Of a DNA stretch of 53,052 bases, positions 8,062 through 16,240 are shown piece after piece. The first letter of the stretch is position 1, and the number at the start of each line of letters is the position of its first letter. The position numbers and the translations under genes were made by a program. The stretch is taken from the NCBI RefSeq assembly GCF_003725735.1, contig NZ_RJTM01000034.1:1-53052 (forward strand), in the 5' to 3' direction. The notes below the pieces were generated by a model. That model was not told the origin of the DNA. It saw only the letters and a program-made list of their open reading frames with translations, and searched no databases. The DNA comes from Sinomicrobium pectinilyticum. GTDB lineage: Bacteria > Bacteroidota > Bacteroidia > Flavobacteriales > Flavobacteriaceae.

Positions 8062-9099
8062 TTATGTTCCTTCACTGTCGATTACTGTTAAATCAAGGTT
8101 TATTATAATCCGTTCAAGAGTTTTGTTCTCAAGGGAATACGTAATTAGGTATTTAAACCATTCACCGAACCTTGTATATACAGCTTTTTCGGGTACGTGT
8201 AAATCAGGGTCTAATTCTTTTTGCTCAATTCCTAAAAATCTCTCGTCAATCAATATATTTAATTCCTCTTCAATTTCCTTTGCGGGGAGATTTATTTCCC
8301 TTTTGAGTTTAGGAATTAAGTAATATCTGCATTCAAATTGGTTGTTTATAGCTTTAGATTCTTCCTTTCCATTTTCAATTATGTATTTTAAAATGAGTCT
8401 TGTCCTAAGGGGAAGGTTACTTAACAGTTTGCCTTCATTGTTTATCTTTTCTAATTCTTCATCATTGTCATCTTCACCTTGAAAAAACAATAATCCATTA
8501 AGTGCTGGTTGGAATTGATTTGGCTTAAAAAGATCAATTGGAGCAATTGTTTCAGATTCAGGTTCAATTATGTTGTATTGAACTATGAGGAATTCCTTAT
8601 CAAATATGCTGTTTAACTCTAACAGCTTTTCTATGTCCAAGTCAAATACTATTTTAGATAAATCTCGAAAATCGATAATATCTCTTGTTATGTCAAATGC
8701 AATAGAACTTGGTACTTTATTAGAATCAAACGAAGGATAAGAGTTCCGTTTTTTGCCAATAACAATAAATTTGACTGCCTCAAATATTTCAGGATATTGT
8801 TCTTCAATTTTTTCAAAGCTGGAGTTTATTTTCCCTGAATCTACTTTAGAAGAAACCTGATATCCTGTTTTCAACAAACTACTTCTCAGATCCAGCCCAG
8901 GTGCGTTTGATCTTGTCGAGTTTAAATTTTCTATGTCGTTTGCGTCGTAAACTACTTTAAGAATATCTCTAACAAAATTCTCTAAAATTCTGTGTATGTC
9001 AAACATTCCAAGTTTTGCTCTAAACTCGATTTTTTCTGATAAACTATTTAAATCATCAATTATTCGTCCTATAATATGTCCTCGAGTGGTCATTTTCAA
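8062..9099 (-). CDS. SMEK-domain protein
   Basis: A 345-residue protein. Residues 1-120 match the SMEK domain as I know it: RGHIIGRIIDDLNSL, a long helix with FENFV-type spacing, then PGLDLRS (Asp70) and GYQVSSKVDSGKI (Gln81, Lys85). The D...Q-x-x-x-K pattern suggests a degenerate or active restriction-endonuclease-like fold. SMEK proteins occur in predicted conflict systems. The remaining two thirds contain winged-helix-like segments (LPLRTRLILKYIIENG, EIEEELNILIDERFLG) that could bind DNA or a partner. Met3 is an alternative start. Confidence 0.78.
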   Translation of the reverse strand: MKMTTRGHIIGRIIDDLNSLSEKIEFRAKLGMFDIHRILENFVRDILKVVYDANDIENLNSTRSNAPGLDLRSSLLKTGYQVSSKVDSGKINSSFEKIEEQYPEIFEAVKFIVIGKKRNSYPSFDSNKVPSSIAFDITRDIIDFRDLSKIVFDLDIEKLLELNSIFDKEFLIVQYNIIEPESETIAPIDLFKPNQFQPALNGLLFFQGEDDNDEELEKINNEGKLLSNLPLRTRLILKYIIENGKEESKAINNQFECRYYLIPKLKREINLPAKEIEEELNILIDERFLGIEQKELDPDLHVPEKAVYTRFGEWFKYLITYSLENKTLERIIINLDLTVIDSEGT

Positions 9100-9254
9100 C
9101 TTTCTTTTAATTCTGACTAACTTTTTCGGGCTTTGCGTTCGGGCGGGTTTCGGAGCACAAAACTGTCAACCTGCACTACACATGAATAGAAGCACAAAGC
9201 TTCATTTAACCACTGAACCGCCAATTTCTTGTACCATGTTGGGCACTGGCATTA
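9100..9254 (-). other. cassette spacer with GCCCAAC core
   Basis: Immediately after the DUF2971 stop the minus strand reads GTGCCCAACATGG (core GCCCAAC; GTTGGGC at 9238-9244 on plus), then GGCGGTT, which can pair with AACCCGCC about 95 bases later. It resembles one end of an attC-like spacer, but I do not find a matching GTTGGGC core at the other end. Confidence 0.4.
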
Positions 9255-10487
9255 TTATGGGTTAAAATATGTATAAAGTTTATCTCTTAAATGATTTTTA
9301 AACTCCAAATCTTCAATTTTGTCAATACAATCAAGTTTTTCGTAAAATTCATCTGTTTTCAATTTTGTTATATCTTCATATTGTGAATGTAGGTTAAACT
9401 TTTCATTACTTTGAGTTGTCTGGAAAACACTAATACCTTCGGAAGCACCAAATTTAATTATCTCGTTTCTTAAGTTTTTTTCAATTCTGCAACCCAGAAA
9501 GATGGCTTCAATATTGAAAAATTTAATTGTGTTTTTAGGAAAAGCTAAGGAACTTTGCTCACTTAATATTAATCTCCATTCATTTTCATATTTCCAAAAT
9601 CTTGATTTTGTTGTAAGCGTTTTCAGAGTGGTTTTTATTACTGACTTGTTTAATTTTAATTTTCCTTCTTCAAATTCAAGCTTCAGGAGTTCTTTTGATG
9701 AGATTTTGGGAACAACAGAGGTGTATTTAACAGGAAATAAACCACTTACAATCAATTCTTTATCATCTAAATTCTCAAAGTCAATTGAATATTTAATACA
9801 AAAGCCTCTGTGATTATCAGCATAATGAGACCACATTGTCGAATTTTGTAATAGTTCGTCATCATCTTTAAAGTCTGAGAAGCAACTAATTCTAAACTGC
9901 AAGCTTCTGATATTCTTAATCTTTCTTTGACACTCAACACGACCTTTATACAGTAAACGGTCTGCATATTCTTTAAAATCCTTGTTTTTATTCTCAAAAA
10001 TTGAATAAATAGTCATAAAAGTACTTCTCCGATTACTATAAATTACACGACCATTTGTTTCATCTTCTTTCGACCATGAATTATTTATCTCCCAGTACTC
10101 TTTTGAGCTAATACTGCTTGGCGTTTCTGTAGCCGTTATCCGATTATTTCGTTTTAACTCTCTTAATAAATACAGCTTTGCATATGTTTCAGTTTCAACG
10201 CACACATAGCTATCGAATGGGTCGTTAAAGTTCTGAGGGGTTGATAAAAAAATTGTTTGATTTTGCAGGCTTAATAAACTGTATATTGTTGGCGGGAAAA
10301 ATTTATATAAATTTCTTGGAAGATGCTCATCCTTATATTTGAAGAACTCACTTTGTGTTTTTTGTAATCCTAACGTTTGTAAACTGTCTACATATTCATT
10401 AATAAAATGGCTCACCCAGTTTCCTGAATAATTTCGACTTCTATAGTCTGATGACTTGTGATTTGATTTCTCATCAAATATGCTCAT
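9255..10487 (-). CDS. DUF2971 protein
   Basis: A 410-residue protein with the DUF2971 hallmarks: LYKFFPP, an STPQNFNDPFDSYV segment near residues 78-92, SCFSDFKDD, MWSHYADNHRGFCIKYS, VKYTSVVP, FWKYENEWRLI and IEAIFLGCRI. DUF2971 proteins are widespread in accessory regions and near defence genes; a toxin- or nuclease-like role has been proposed but I know of no firm biochemistry. It is the first gene downstream of leader copy B. A GTTGGGC core lies in its 5' leader. Confidence 0.85.
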   Translation of the reverse strand: MSIFDEKSNHKSSDYRSRNYSGNWVSHFINEYVDSLQTLGLQKTQSEFFKYKDEHLPRNLYKFFPPTIYSLLSLQNQTIFLSTPQNFNDPFDSYVCVETETYAKLYLLRELKRNNRITATETPSSISSKEYWEINNSWSKEDETNGRVIYSNRRSTFMTIYSIFENKNKDFKEYADRLLYKGRVECQRKIKNIRSLQFRISCFSDFKDDDELLQNSTMWSHYADNHRGFCIKYSIDFENLDDKELIVSGLFPVKYTSVVPKISSKELLKLEFEEGKLKLNKSVIKTTLKTLTTKSRFWKYENEWRLILSEQSSLAFPKNTIKFFNIEAIFLGCRIEKNLRNEIIKFGASEGISVFQTTQSNEKFNLHSQYEDITKLKTDEFYEKLDCIDKIEDLEFKNHLRDKLYTYFNP

Positions 10488-10518
10488 ATCTCTTTGTTAG
10501 ATGCGGTCATATACTTGT

Positions 10519-10525
10519 GCCCAAC
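10519..10525 (-). other. GTTGGGC core ahead of the DUF2971 gene
   Basis: GTTGGGC on the minus strand fits the GTTRRRY integron core. It overlaps the edge of leader copy B, so cassette boundary and leader meet at this point. A second GTTGGGC lies at 13424-13430. Confidence 0.4.
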
Positions 10526-10588
10526 TTGTTAAATCATCATAAATATATCTTTTTATAATTTAAAATTGCGGGATAATAGCACTTTTTG
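10523..10588 (-). promoter_or_regulatory. shared leader repeat, copy B
   Basis: Near-identical to copy A (7008-7073). The minus-strand -7-like box TATATTTA is at 10540-10547, 53 bases before the DUF2971 start. Similarity to the sequence beyond copy A continues, more weakly, to about 10680. Confidence 0.65.
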
Positions 10589-10779
10589 TTTCTCTTTTCC
10601 CATTTTGTTCTTCACACAACAATTTGAGGGGCAATGGAAAGGATGGTTCCTGAAAAATGGGCAAGTTTTGTAATTAAGGGAATACCAAAGAAACGGCTAG
10701 GTATTAATGGTTTTGCAGCTTTTGGTTGTCAGAATATTAAAAGCATTATACAATCAGCTTGCGCAAATGTAAAAAAAAA

Positions 10780-10814
10780 GGGACTAACGTTCAATTCAAT
10801 AACACGTTAGCCCC
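10780..10814 (-). terminator. rho-independent terminator
   Basis: On the minus strand GGGGCTAACGT pairs with ACGTTAGTCCC (11 pairs including one G-T), a 13-base loop lies between, and eight or more T residues follow. It closes the transcript of the block that starts at leader copy C and ends with the decayed gene. Confidence 0.8.
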
Positions 10815-10851
10815 CATTACACAAAACCGCTATTAGCGACCGTTTTTCTTT

Positions 10852-11335
10852 CTACTTACATCCGCAGTTGGACTTTGTTATTTCACTTTCATTTAAGTGT
10901 TTAACAATATATGGGGATAACTCCTTTTTCTCATTCTCTTTTTTTAGCTCAAAGTACCCCTTTAACAAAACTTCTATCAGAATTTCTTTACTCGGATCTG
11001 ACATAGTCAGTCCATTCCAGTGCCATTCTCTTGTCTCAGAGCAATCGGACAGATGTTTAGGATAAAAGTCAAGATTGCCAACTCTTATTGTTGGTGAAGC
11101 CTATCCATTTTTATTAATTTTTCAGCAATTGTAGATTGGAAAATCTGGAATGAAAGTCCACAATATTCTGCTAAAGTCTGTCTTAAGGTCTCAATCCAGT
11201 TAGCTCTTGATGCTGTAACAGAATTTATAAAAACTGTTTTTTTGCATTTTTAAAACTTATCTAAAGTCCAGTGAAACCCACTACAAGTGAAACAATAATT
11301 CCAATGAACGTAATTAGTTCCTTTGTTTCTATCAT
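10852..11335 (-). pseudogene. frameshifted small membrane protein gene
   Basis: Three minus-strand reading frames succeed one another and look like one broken gene. The first, from ATG at 11335, gives a 24-residue peptide with a hydrophobic segment ITFIGIIVSLVVGFTG and stops. The second, without a start, gives VFINSVTASRANWIETLRQTL-type sequence up to RLHQQ and stops near 11095. The third gives TIRVGNLDFYPKHLSD and ends in a 50-residue tail that closes at 10852 with SNCGC. A family with an N-terminal membrane helix followed by a T-x-x-R-x-x-W helix would read through all three. The last piece has its own ATG at 11004 and might still be translated as a 50-residue peptide. Confidence 0.6.
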
Positions 11336-11457
11336 TTAGTATTTACGATTATTGGTTAATTGCCACAAACGACCAAATATAAGCATAGTAATGATATTTA
11401 TGTACTACCCTAATTTATCGTTGATCTCTATTTTGTTTTTATACTTTTATTTTAAGC

Positions 11458-12534
11458 TTATTCGTTGATATTGCTTTTTACTTTATTCTGTTTACCGCTT
11501 TCTTTCGTACATAACCCCAGTGCCATTTGTATAAAATCAGATATACTTTTTCCTAAAATTGCCATTCCTGCATCGTGAGGGTTTTCTAATTTGTAACGTC
11601 CTTTTGCTGAACCATTAAGAGCATAGTCAAATCCGTTAATTGTCACAATACACCAATGACTTTGCCTACACTCAATAATAACTTGGTCAGCATAAAAAGG
11701 CCACTCACCATTATATTCCGATTTCAAAATTTTCTTTGATTTATATTCAGGATTTACATTTCTCTGAATTTCATCAAATACTGTTCTTTTGTGCACCTTT
11801 TTCGGTGTTTCTTTGTATTTGGTAGTTTGGTTTCTATAATCCTTTTTGCCAAAATCTTTATCGTAAAGCATTCCAAAATCAAAAACTGTTGCTGCTGATA
11901 ATTGTCTTCCTTTTTCTCCTAAACATTCAAAAATAAATTGTCTTGATAGTGCCGAAATAAACTTTTCAAATACAATAATAATATGATTGCTTATCTTTTG
12001 GTAGACTTCGTGACATAAATTAAAGTCCATTAGTTTCTCAATATCATTACTATCAAGAATTGTATTTTCAAATTCCTCCCAAAGTTCTTTAGTATCAACT
12101 CCAATCTTCGCATTGTCGGTTATTAAATCAAAGTTGTGGTATCTTGATAATTTGCCAAACTCGGATAGTATGAATAGTAATTTTTTTAAATCTGAACTGG
12201 TCCGAATAAAATTGCGATCCCCTCCAAATTGTGGTCGATTAAAGTCTGTATAATAATTCTCAATTATCTCCCTAAGCAATTTTTCTAAATCGTGTCCAAG
12301 ATTTTTTAGATATTTAAAATTCGGTAGTTTTCCGTATTTATGAAAATGTCCTAAACAGATGTACGCTTTCATAAATCTCTCAAATCCTTGCGATAAAAGT
12401 TGAAAAGGAAGAAAGTAAAAATCGTTGTCGAGATTGATATTTTGTAGTTCACCAAAACCTAACTTAATCAACTTATCAGAGGTTCCAAATTCCTCTAAAA
12501 GTGCAAAATATTTTATGTTATCTATTTCCGGCAT
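11458..12534 (-). CDS. HEPN-like protein of unknown function
   Basis: A 358-residue, mostly helical protein. The N-terminal third has long amphipathic helices with FERFMKAYICLGHFHKYG and a GHDLEKLLREI turn, which recalls HEPN-type proteins (helical RNases and their relatives), but I cannot see an unambiguous R-x4-6-H site. The C-terminal part (residues 240-340) is beta-like, with EWPFYADQVIIECRQSHWCIVTINGFDYALNG. No family name is certain. It is the fourth gene of the block headed by leader copy C and is followed by the decayed gene. Confidence 0.7.
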   Translation of the reverse strand: MPEIDNIKYFALLEEFGTSDKLIKLGFGELQNINLDNDFYFLPFQLLSQGFERFMKAYICLGHFHKYGKLPNFKYLKNLGHDLEKLLREIIENYYTDFNRPQFGGDRNFIRTSSDLKKLLFILSEFGKLSRYHNFDLITDNAKIGVDTKELWEEFENTILDSNDIEKLMDFNLCHEVYQKISNHIIIVFEKFISALSRQFIFECLGEKGRQLSAATVFDFGMLYDKDFGKKDYRNQTTKYKETPKKVHKRTVFDEIQRNVNPEYKSKKILKSEYNGEWPFYADQVIIECRQSHWCIVTINGFDYALNGSAKGRYKLENPHDAGMAILGKSISDFIQMALGLCTKESGKQNKVKSNINE

Positions 12535-12708
12535 TTAGGTTTTTCAGCATTCAGCACAGTAAAGCACTATATTAAGTTTCGTTTTGAATTTTAAACCCTT
12601 GTATCGAAGATACATAAAATTCAAAAGACAAGTAGAACTTTCCAAATTACACTTAACATACATTCTGACATGTCTTCACTGGATGGTCAGTCGTATTTTT
12701 CTATTTTG

Positions 12709-13404
12709 TCAGCATAATGTTTCTTCACTTTCATCATAGTCTTCCTCTTTATGCCTGGAGGAACATTTTATTATTTGTTCATCGGATGGTGTTCTATCGA
12801 ACTCGTGCCTTAACTGAGGGTCTGCATAAATTTTATTCTTGTCGAATTGGATAATCCATTTTTCAAAACTATCAATAATTTCGCGCCGCTCAATTTTTAA
12901 ATGCCCTTGGTTTTTCTTGATTATTGGTTTAAGATGCTCAGGAAGTGGACGAGGTTCTTCTCCAAAATAGTAAAAGTGGGTTGAAAGTAAAGCATTTTGT
13001 CCACCTAGGTCTCTTTCCCTGTTTGTTTCATTGTGAACTCCTTTCCTGATTGTCGGCTCAGCACCATTACTAAAATCATAAATACAATCACCCATTCTTT
13101 TAGTCCAATCTCCGGCAAACCATTTAGGAATTTTATTTGGGAGATTTTCTATACAAAATTTGTCGTAATCCTCAAGACTCATTTTCTCAGTGATTTTCAT
13201 GGCATAAACAATATTGCCTGAGAGATCATAAGTATTTCCATCCTTGATTTTGGAGTTTTTGGAGCCTGTCCCAATTACCCAGTCACCAATTCTTGCAGTT
13301 CTTCTTATGGCTGGTTTACATATTGTCAGTGTACAGGTTCCCCAAAATGGATTAGGTGCTGCTCCGTCATCAAATCGTAGTACGTATGAATATAGTTGTG
13401 TCAT
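12709..13404 (-). CDS. Nmad2-type nucleotide modification associated protein
   Basis: A 231-residue protein that begins with the characteristic YSYVLRFDDGAAPNPFWG, CTLTICKPAIRR and IGDWVIGTGSKNS segments of the Nmad2 family (nucleotide modification associated domain 2). The middle carries WFAGDWTKRMGD and NALLSTHFYYFGE. Nmad proteins were predicted from context to recognise or process modified bases in phage and defence settings; the reaction is not established. The minus-strand leader has a GTTGGGC core (13424-13430) just before the gene, as at other cassette joints here. Confidence 0.82.
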   Translation of the reverse strand: MTQLYSYVLRFDDGAAPNPFWGTCTLTICKPAIRRTARIGDWVIGTGSKNSKIKDGNTYDLSGNIVYAMKITEKMSLEDYDKFCIENLPNKIPKWFAGDWTKRMGDCIYDFSNGAEPTIRKGVHNETNRERDLGGQNALLSTHFYYFGEEPRPLPEHLKPIIKKNQGHLKIERREIIDSFEKWIIQFDKNKIYADPQLRHEFDRTPSDEQIIKCSSRHKEEDYDESEETLC

Positions 13405-13565
13405 TGTATTTTTTTTGCATGCTGCCCAACAATCCTGGTTAAGAAACGTCCAGGTTTTGGAACATACTTCTATTAACCGAAAACCAAGTTTTATTTTATG
13501 TACTAAATTTTATTTTAGCCCTCCCACTCACATATTTTCTTAGCCCATTAGGAAGGTCGCGCTTT

Positions 13566-14249
13566 TTATTGTCCAACCGTAAAGCCATACATGTCAATTA
13601 TTTTTGCCTTTGGGTAATTAATCTTTGTCTTCCGTCCTGTTATAAAGTCAGTTGTGTATGTCTGCTTGGCCAAGTTGTCAATAGTGTACTTGTTAGCCTC
13701 ATAGAATTCTCGTATGAAAGTTAACGATTTTTCATTCACTCTTCTGAAGCCACATTGACCCTCGGCTATTACTCTGAAAGTATTACAGAAGTAATTATCA
13801 AATGCCGGAAGAAACCCAAAAACACCAAGCAAAACTTTTGTTGTAAGGGTCAAATCAGCATTGCCATTGTGAATTAAACACTCCTTAATTTCTTTATAAA
13901 TGGTCAGTATGGTCTGGATGTTATGATCGTTATAATTATCCACGTCAATGTTCCAAATTGATCTGTCCAAGTCTGAAATATAACGGACTGTCTGCTCAAA
14001 ATGTTTAGTACTTTTTTGAAGTAAAAAGCTTGAACCTCTTAGCATTCCCCAGCTTGCTAAATAAAAACCCAATGCCAGGCAGCTTTTTTCAATGTCTTTT
14101 GTCAAGTCACTTGTCGTCAAAAAATAATTGTAACAATAATCAAAGGATGTATAACGATCTTCCGGATGAGAGTGGACTTTAAATTTTTCTACTTCCATTA
14201 CAATGTCCGTCCGAATCAAATGATCTATGCCGTTGTCACTTTTCATCAT
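13566..14249 (-). CDS. conserved hypothetical protein
   Basis: A 227-residue protein without signal peptide. Notable stretches are SFDYCYNYFLTT, LALGFYLASWGMLRGSSFLLQKS near residues 60-82 and GFLPAFDNYFC near 148. These look like conserved motifs of a helical enzyme-like domain found in accessory regions, but I know no function for it. It lies 87 bases after the HNH-like gene in the same block. Confidence 0.7.
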   Translation of the reverse strand: MMKSDNGIDHLIRTDIVMEVEKFKVHSHPEDRYTSFDYCYNYFLTTSDLTKDIEKSCLALGFYLASWGMLRGSSFLLQKSTKHFEQTVRYISDLDRSIWNIDVDNYNDHNIQTILTIYKEIKECLIHNGNADLTLTTKVLLGVFGFLPAFDNYFCNTFRVIAEGQCGFRRVNEKSLTFIREFYEANKYTIDNLAKQTYTTDFITGRKTKINYPKAKIIDMYGFTVGQ

Positions 14250-14336
14250 CTAAAATTGAGGGGGTGTAGTCTTCCCAAATCCGGGACCTGCCTTTCGCAT
14301 CTTGATAAAATGGATTTAGTGTATCCCTTCAGTAAT

Positions 14337-15362
14337 TTATTCATCCATTATAATTTCATTTTTTCTTTTTTCCACACAATCATCTATATCCTTCTTTGTA
14401 GGTATAATCTGTTTTAAAATGAATGATCGGATACATTCTCTTCGCATATTATTAATTCTTTGCTCCTTTAATATGTTTATTAGCTTTTTATTAATATTTG
14501 ACCAATCATGATGACTAATTATTCCTATTTTGGGTGGTTCCAATTTATTATTCAATTGAGCATTTAAATTATACTTATCACTCAACTCAAAAAGATCTTG
14601 TCTTGAAAAATCAAATTCGCTTTCTTCAAAAAAGGCTAAGATTATGAATTCGTTAAGTATTATTTGGAAAGGATCGTTATCCTCAAAATTAAAATATAAT
14701 AAGTTCTTTGTTTTACGTTTTTCCCAATCAACTTTTTCTTTCGCAGTCATTTTTTCCAAATCGACAACTTCATCTTCGCTCCTGAGAATTACATATGGGA
14801 AAATATGAAAATGTTCAGAATTATTTTCGATTTCCTTTAACCAATGCTTGAGCTTCGTTGCAATTCTATGGTGTTTATATTCGGGAAGAAATGTGTCCAA
14901 CGTTTTTCTCAATAGTTCTTCTGCTCCTTCCGGGATTTCAAATCCTTTGAACACAGGTTTATTTGATATCGAAGCCCTCCATATTATGGAATAGATTAAC
15001 AAATGAAATGCAATCGGGTTTATTCGCTCACAAGAGAAATAACTTCCACCTCCTTTTTCAATAATTCTATAAATTGGAAAATTATCTGAAAATTTTAATT
15101 CTCCTATTTTATTAGTTATTTCTTGACTAAAATAGCTTTCAATGTAAGAAAGTCGTTTTTCACATCCTAAGCACAGGATGTAATCTTCTTTAATACTCTC
15201 TGCTTTTTTATTTTGAGAATAATCCTGATTGGGGTCAGCGGTTAAATCATATCCTTTTTCTTCGTCTCTCTTTCCTATTTGAGATGCAACAATAAAGCAA
15301 GAAGTAAGGTGTGAGCCAGTTTGATTAGCCTCCTTTTCTTTACATAGTTTACAAATTTTCAT
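14337..15362 (-). CDS. HNH-like Cys/His zinc-binding protein
   Basis: A 341-residue protein. C4-x-x-C7, G16-S17-H18 and C64-L-G-C67-E68 form the pattern CxxC, SH, CxxCE seen in a family of HNH-like proteins in which the two CxxC pairs hold zinc and the SH histidine lies in the catalytic strand. The rest is helical with no named domain. It heads the block behind leader copy C, 39 bases from the -7-like box. Nuclease activity is a prediction from the cysteine/histidine pattern. Confidence 0.75.
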   Translation of the reverse strand: MKICKLCKEKEANQTGSHLTSCFIVASQIGKRDEEKGYDLTADPNQDYSQNKKAESIKEDYILCLGCEKRLSYIESYFSQEITNKIGELKFSDNFPIYRIIEKGGGSYFSCERINPIAFHLLIYSIIWRASISNKPVFKGFEIPEGAEELLRKTLDTFLPEYKHHRIATKLKHWLKEIENNSEHFHIFPYVILRSEDEVVDLEKMTAKEKVDWEKRKTKNLLYFNFEDNDPFQIILNEFIILAFFEESEFDFSRQDLFELSDKYNLNAQLNNKLEPPKIGIISHHDWSNINKKLINILKEQRINNMRRECIRSFILKQIIPTKKDIDDCVEKRKNEIIMDE

Positions 15363-15400
15363 CGTTGACTTTTAACCGTTTGCGACTTCCTATCTATTCC

Positions 15401-15450
15401 CAAATATACCCCTTTCATCAATAAAAATAACCTGATAACATCACTTTTTG
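15401..15450 (-). promoter_or_regulatory. shared leader repeat, copy C (diverged)
   Basis: On the minus strand CAAAAAGTGATGTTATC lies 42 bases before TATATTTG (15401-15408), a perfect TAnnTTTG -7 box. Copies A and B have the same CAAAAAGT and a 41-base distance to TATATTTA. Between these anchors the copy is diverged. No clear TTTG -33 element is seen in any copy. Confidence 0.55.
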
Positions 15451-15475
15451 TCCTCTTTCCCAGTTTTATAAAACA

Positions 15476-15722
15476 TCCTACAACCCAAACCACCCCAATC
15501 CCCAATTCCGATAAACATCCCAAAAATCCCAAAATAACGGATTTTGGTAATTTTTACTCTAAAAAAGTTTTATAAAAAGCTGATTTTCAGTAAAAAAGTT
15601 CGTTTTCCGAACTGAAATTTAATTTTAATTACTGAATTTTATGCTGTAATGATGTAGGATAATAATTACAATTTGGTGTTTTAGATTTAAATTCTAACCA
15701 CATCAGGCATACAAACCCTAAA
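15476..15722. other. AT-rich divergent intergenic region
   Basis: No coding potential seen. It contains TAAAAAAGTT twice about 31 bases apart and an inverted repeat AGTTCG-N5-CGAACT at 15597-15613, which could be operator sites for the plus-strand MauE-like operon. Confidence 0.4.
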
Positions 15723-16232
15723 ATGATGAAACCAGTTCTTATATCCATAAAGCGTTTTACACATCAAAACCGCCATATTATAGTGGAAATTATCTGCCTG
15801 CTGTATATCATCTTATTTGTTTATGCCGCTTTTACCAAACTAATAGATTATGAAAAATTCCAAATACAGGTAGGGCAATCCCCTATTTTTACCTCTATAG
15901 GTGGCTTGATCGCTTGGATAATTCCTACCATAGAACTGCTCATTGCGTTCATGCTTATTATTCCACGGCTAAGGTTACTGGCCCTGTATGCCTGCTTTAG
16001 CCTTATGGCTATGTTTACGGCATACATCTATATCATTCTGAATTTTAGCCCTTTTGTTCCATGTTCCTGTGGCGGCATCCTGGAAAAAATGGGATGGACA
16101 GAACATTTGGTTTTTAATATCGCTTTTGTATTCTTGGCAATAATCGGGGTCCTGTTACATTCTCCGGAAAGGAATGAACAAAGTTCGGTAGCCAGGAAGT
16201 CTTTTAAACAATTTTTGTTTAACACTAAATAG
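15723..16232 (+). CDS. MauE/DoxX-like membrane protein
   Basis: A 169-residue protein with four predicted membrane helices at about residues 20-40, 60-80, 84-106 and 128-147. A CSCGG motif (Cys114, Cys116) sits at the membrane face between helices 3 and 4. This is the MauE-like branch of the DoxX superfamily, which handles disulfides or redox partners in the envelope. In flavobacteria such genes often sit next to DUF6520 and TlpA/SusCD genes, as here. It begins an operon with the next gene 8 bases downstream. Confidence 0.85.
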   Translation: MMKPVLISIKRFTHQNRHIIVEIICLLYIILFVYAAFTKLIDYEKFQIQVGQSPIFTSIGGLIAWIIPTIELLIAFMLIIPRLRLLALYACFSLMAMFTAYIYIILNFSPFVPCSCGGILEKMGWTEHLVFNIAFVFLAIIGVLLHSPERNEQSSVARKSFKQFLFNTK

Positions 16233-16240
16233 AAACTATT

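Noticed and set aside
10868..11065. 65-residue plus-strand frame in the gap
   Set aside because: It is antisense to the tail of the decayed membrane protein gene and lacks a family or leader.
4729..15450. A complete integron
   Set aside because: No integron integrase is in the window and the core ends match only in part, so only attC-like structure is claimed.
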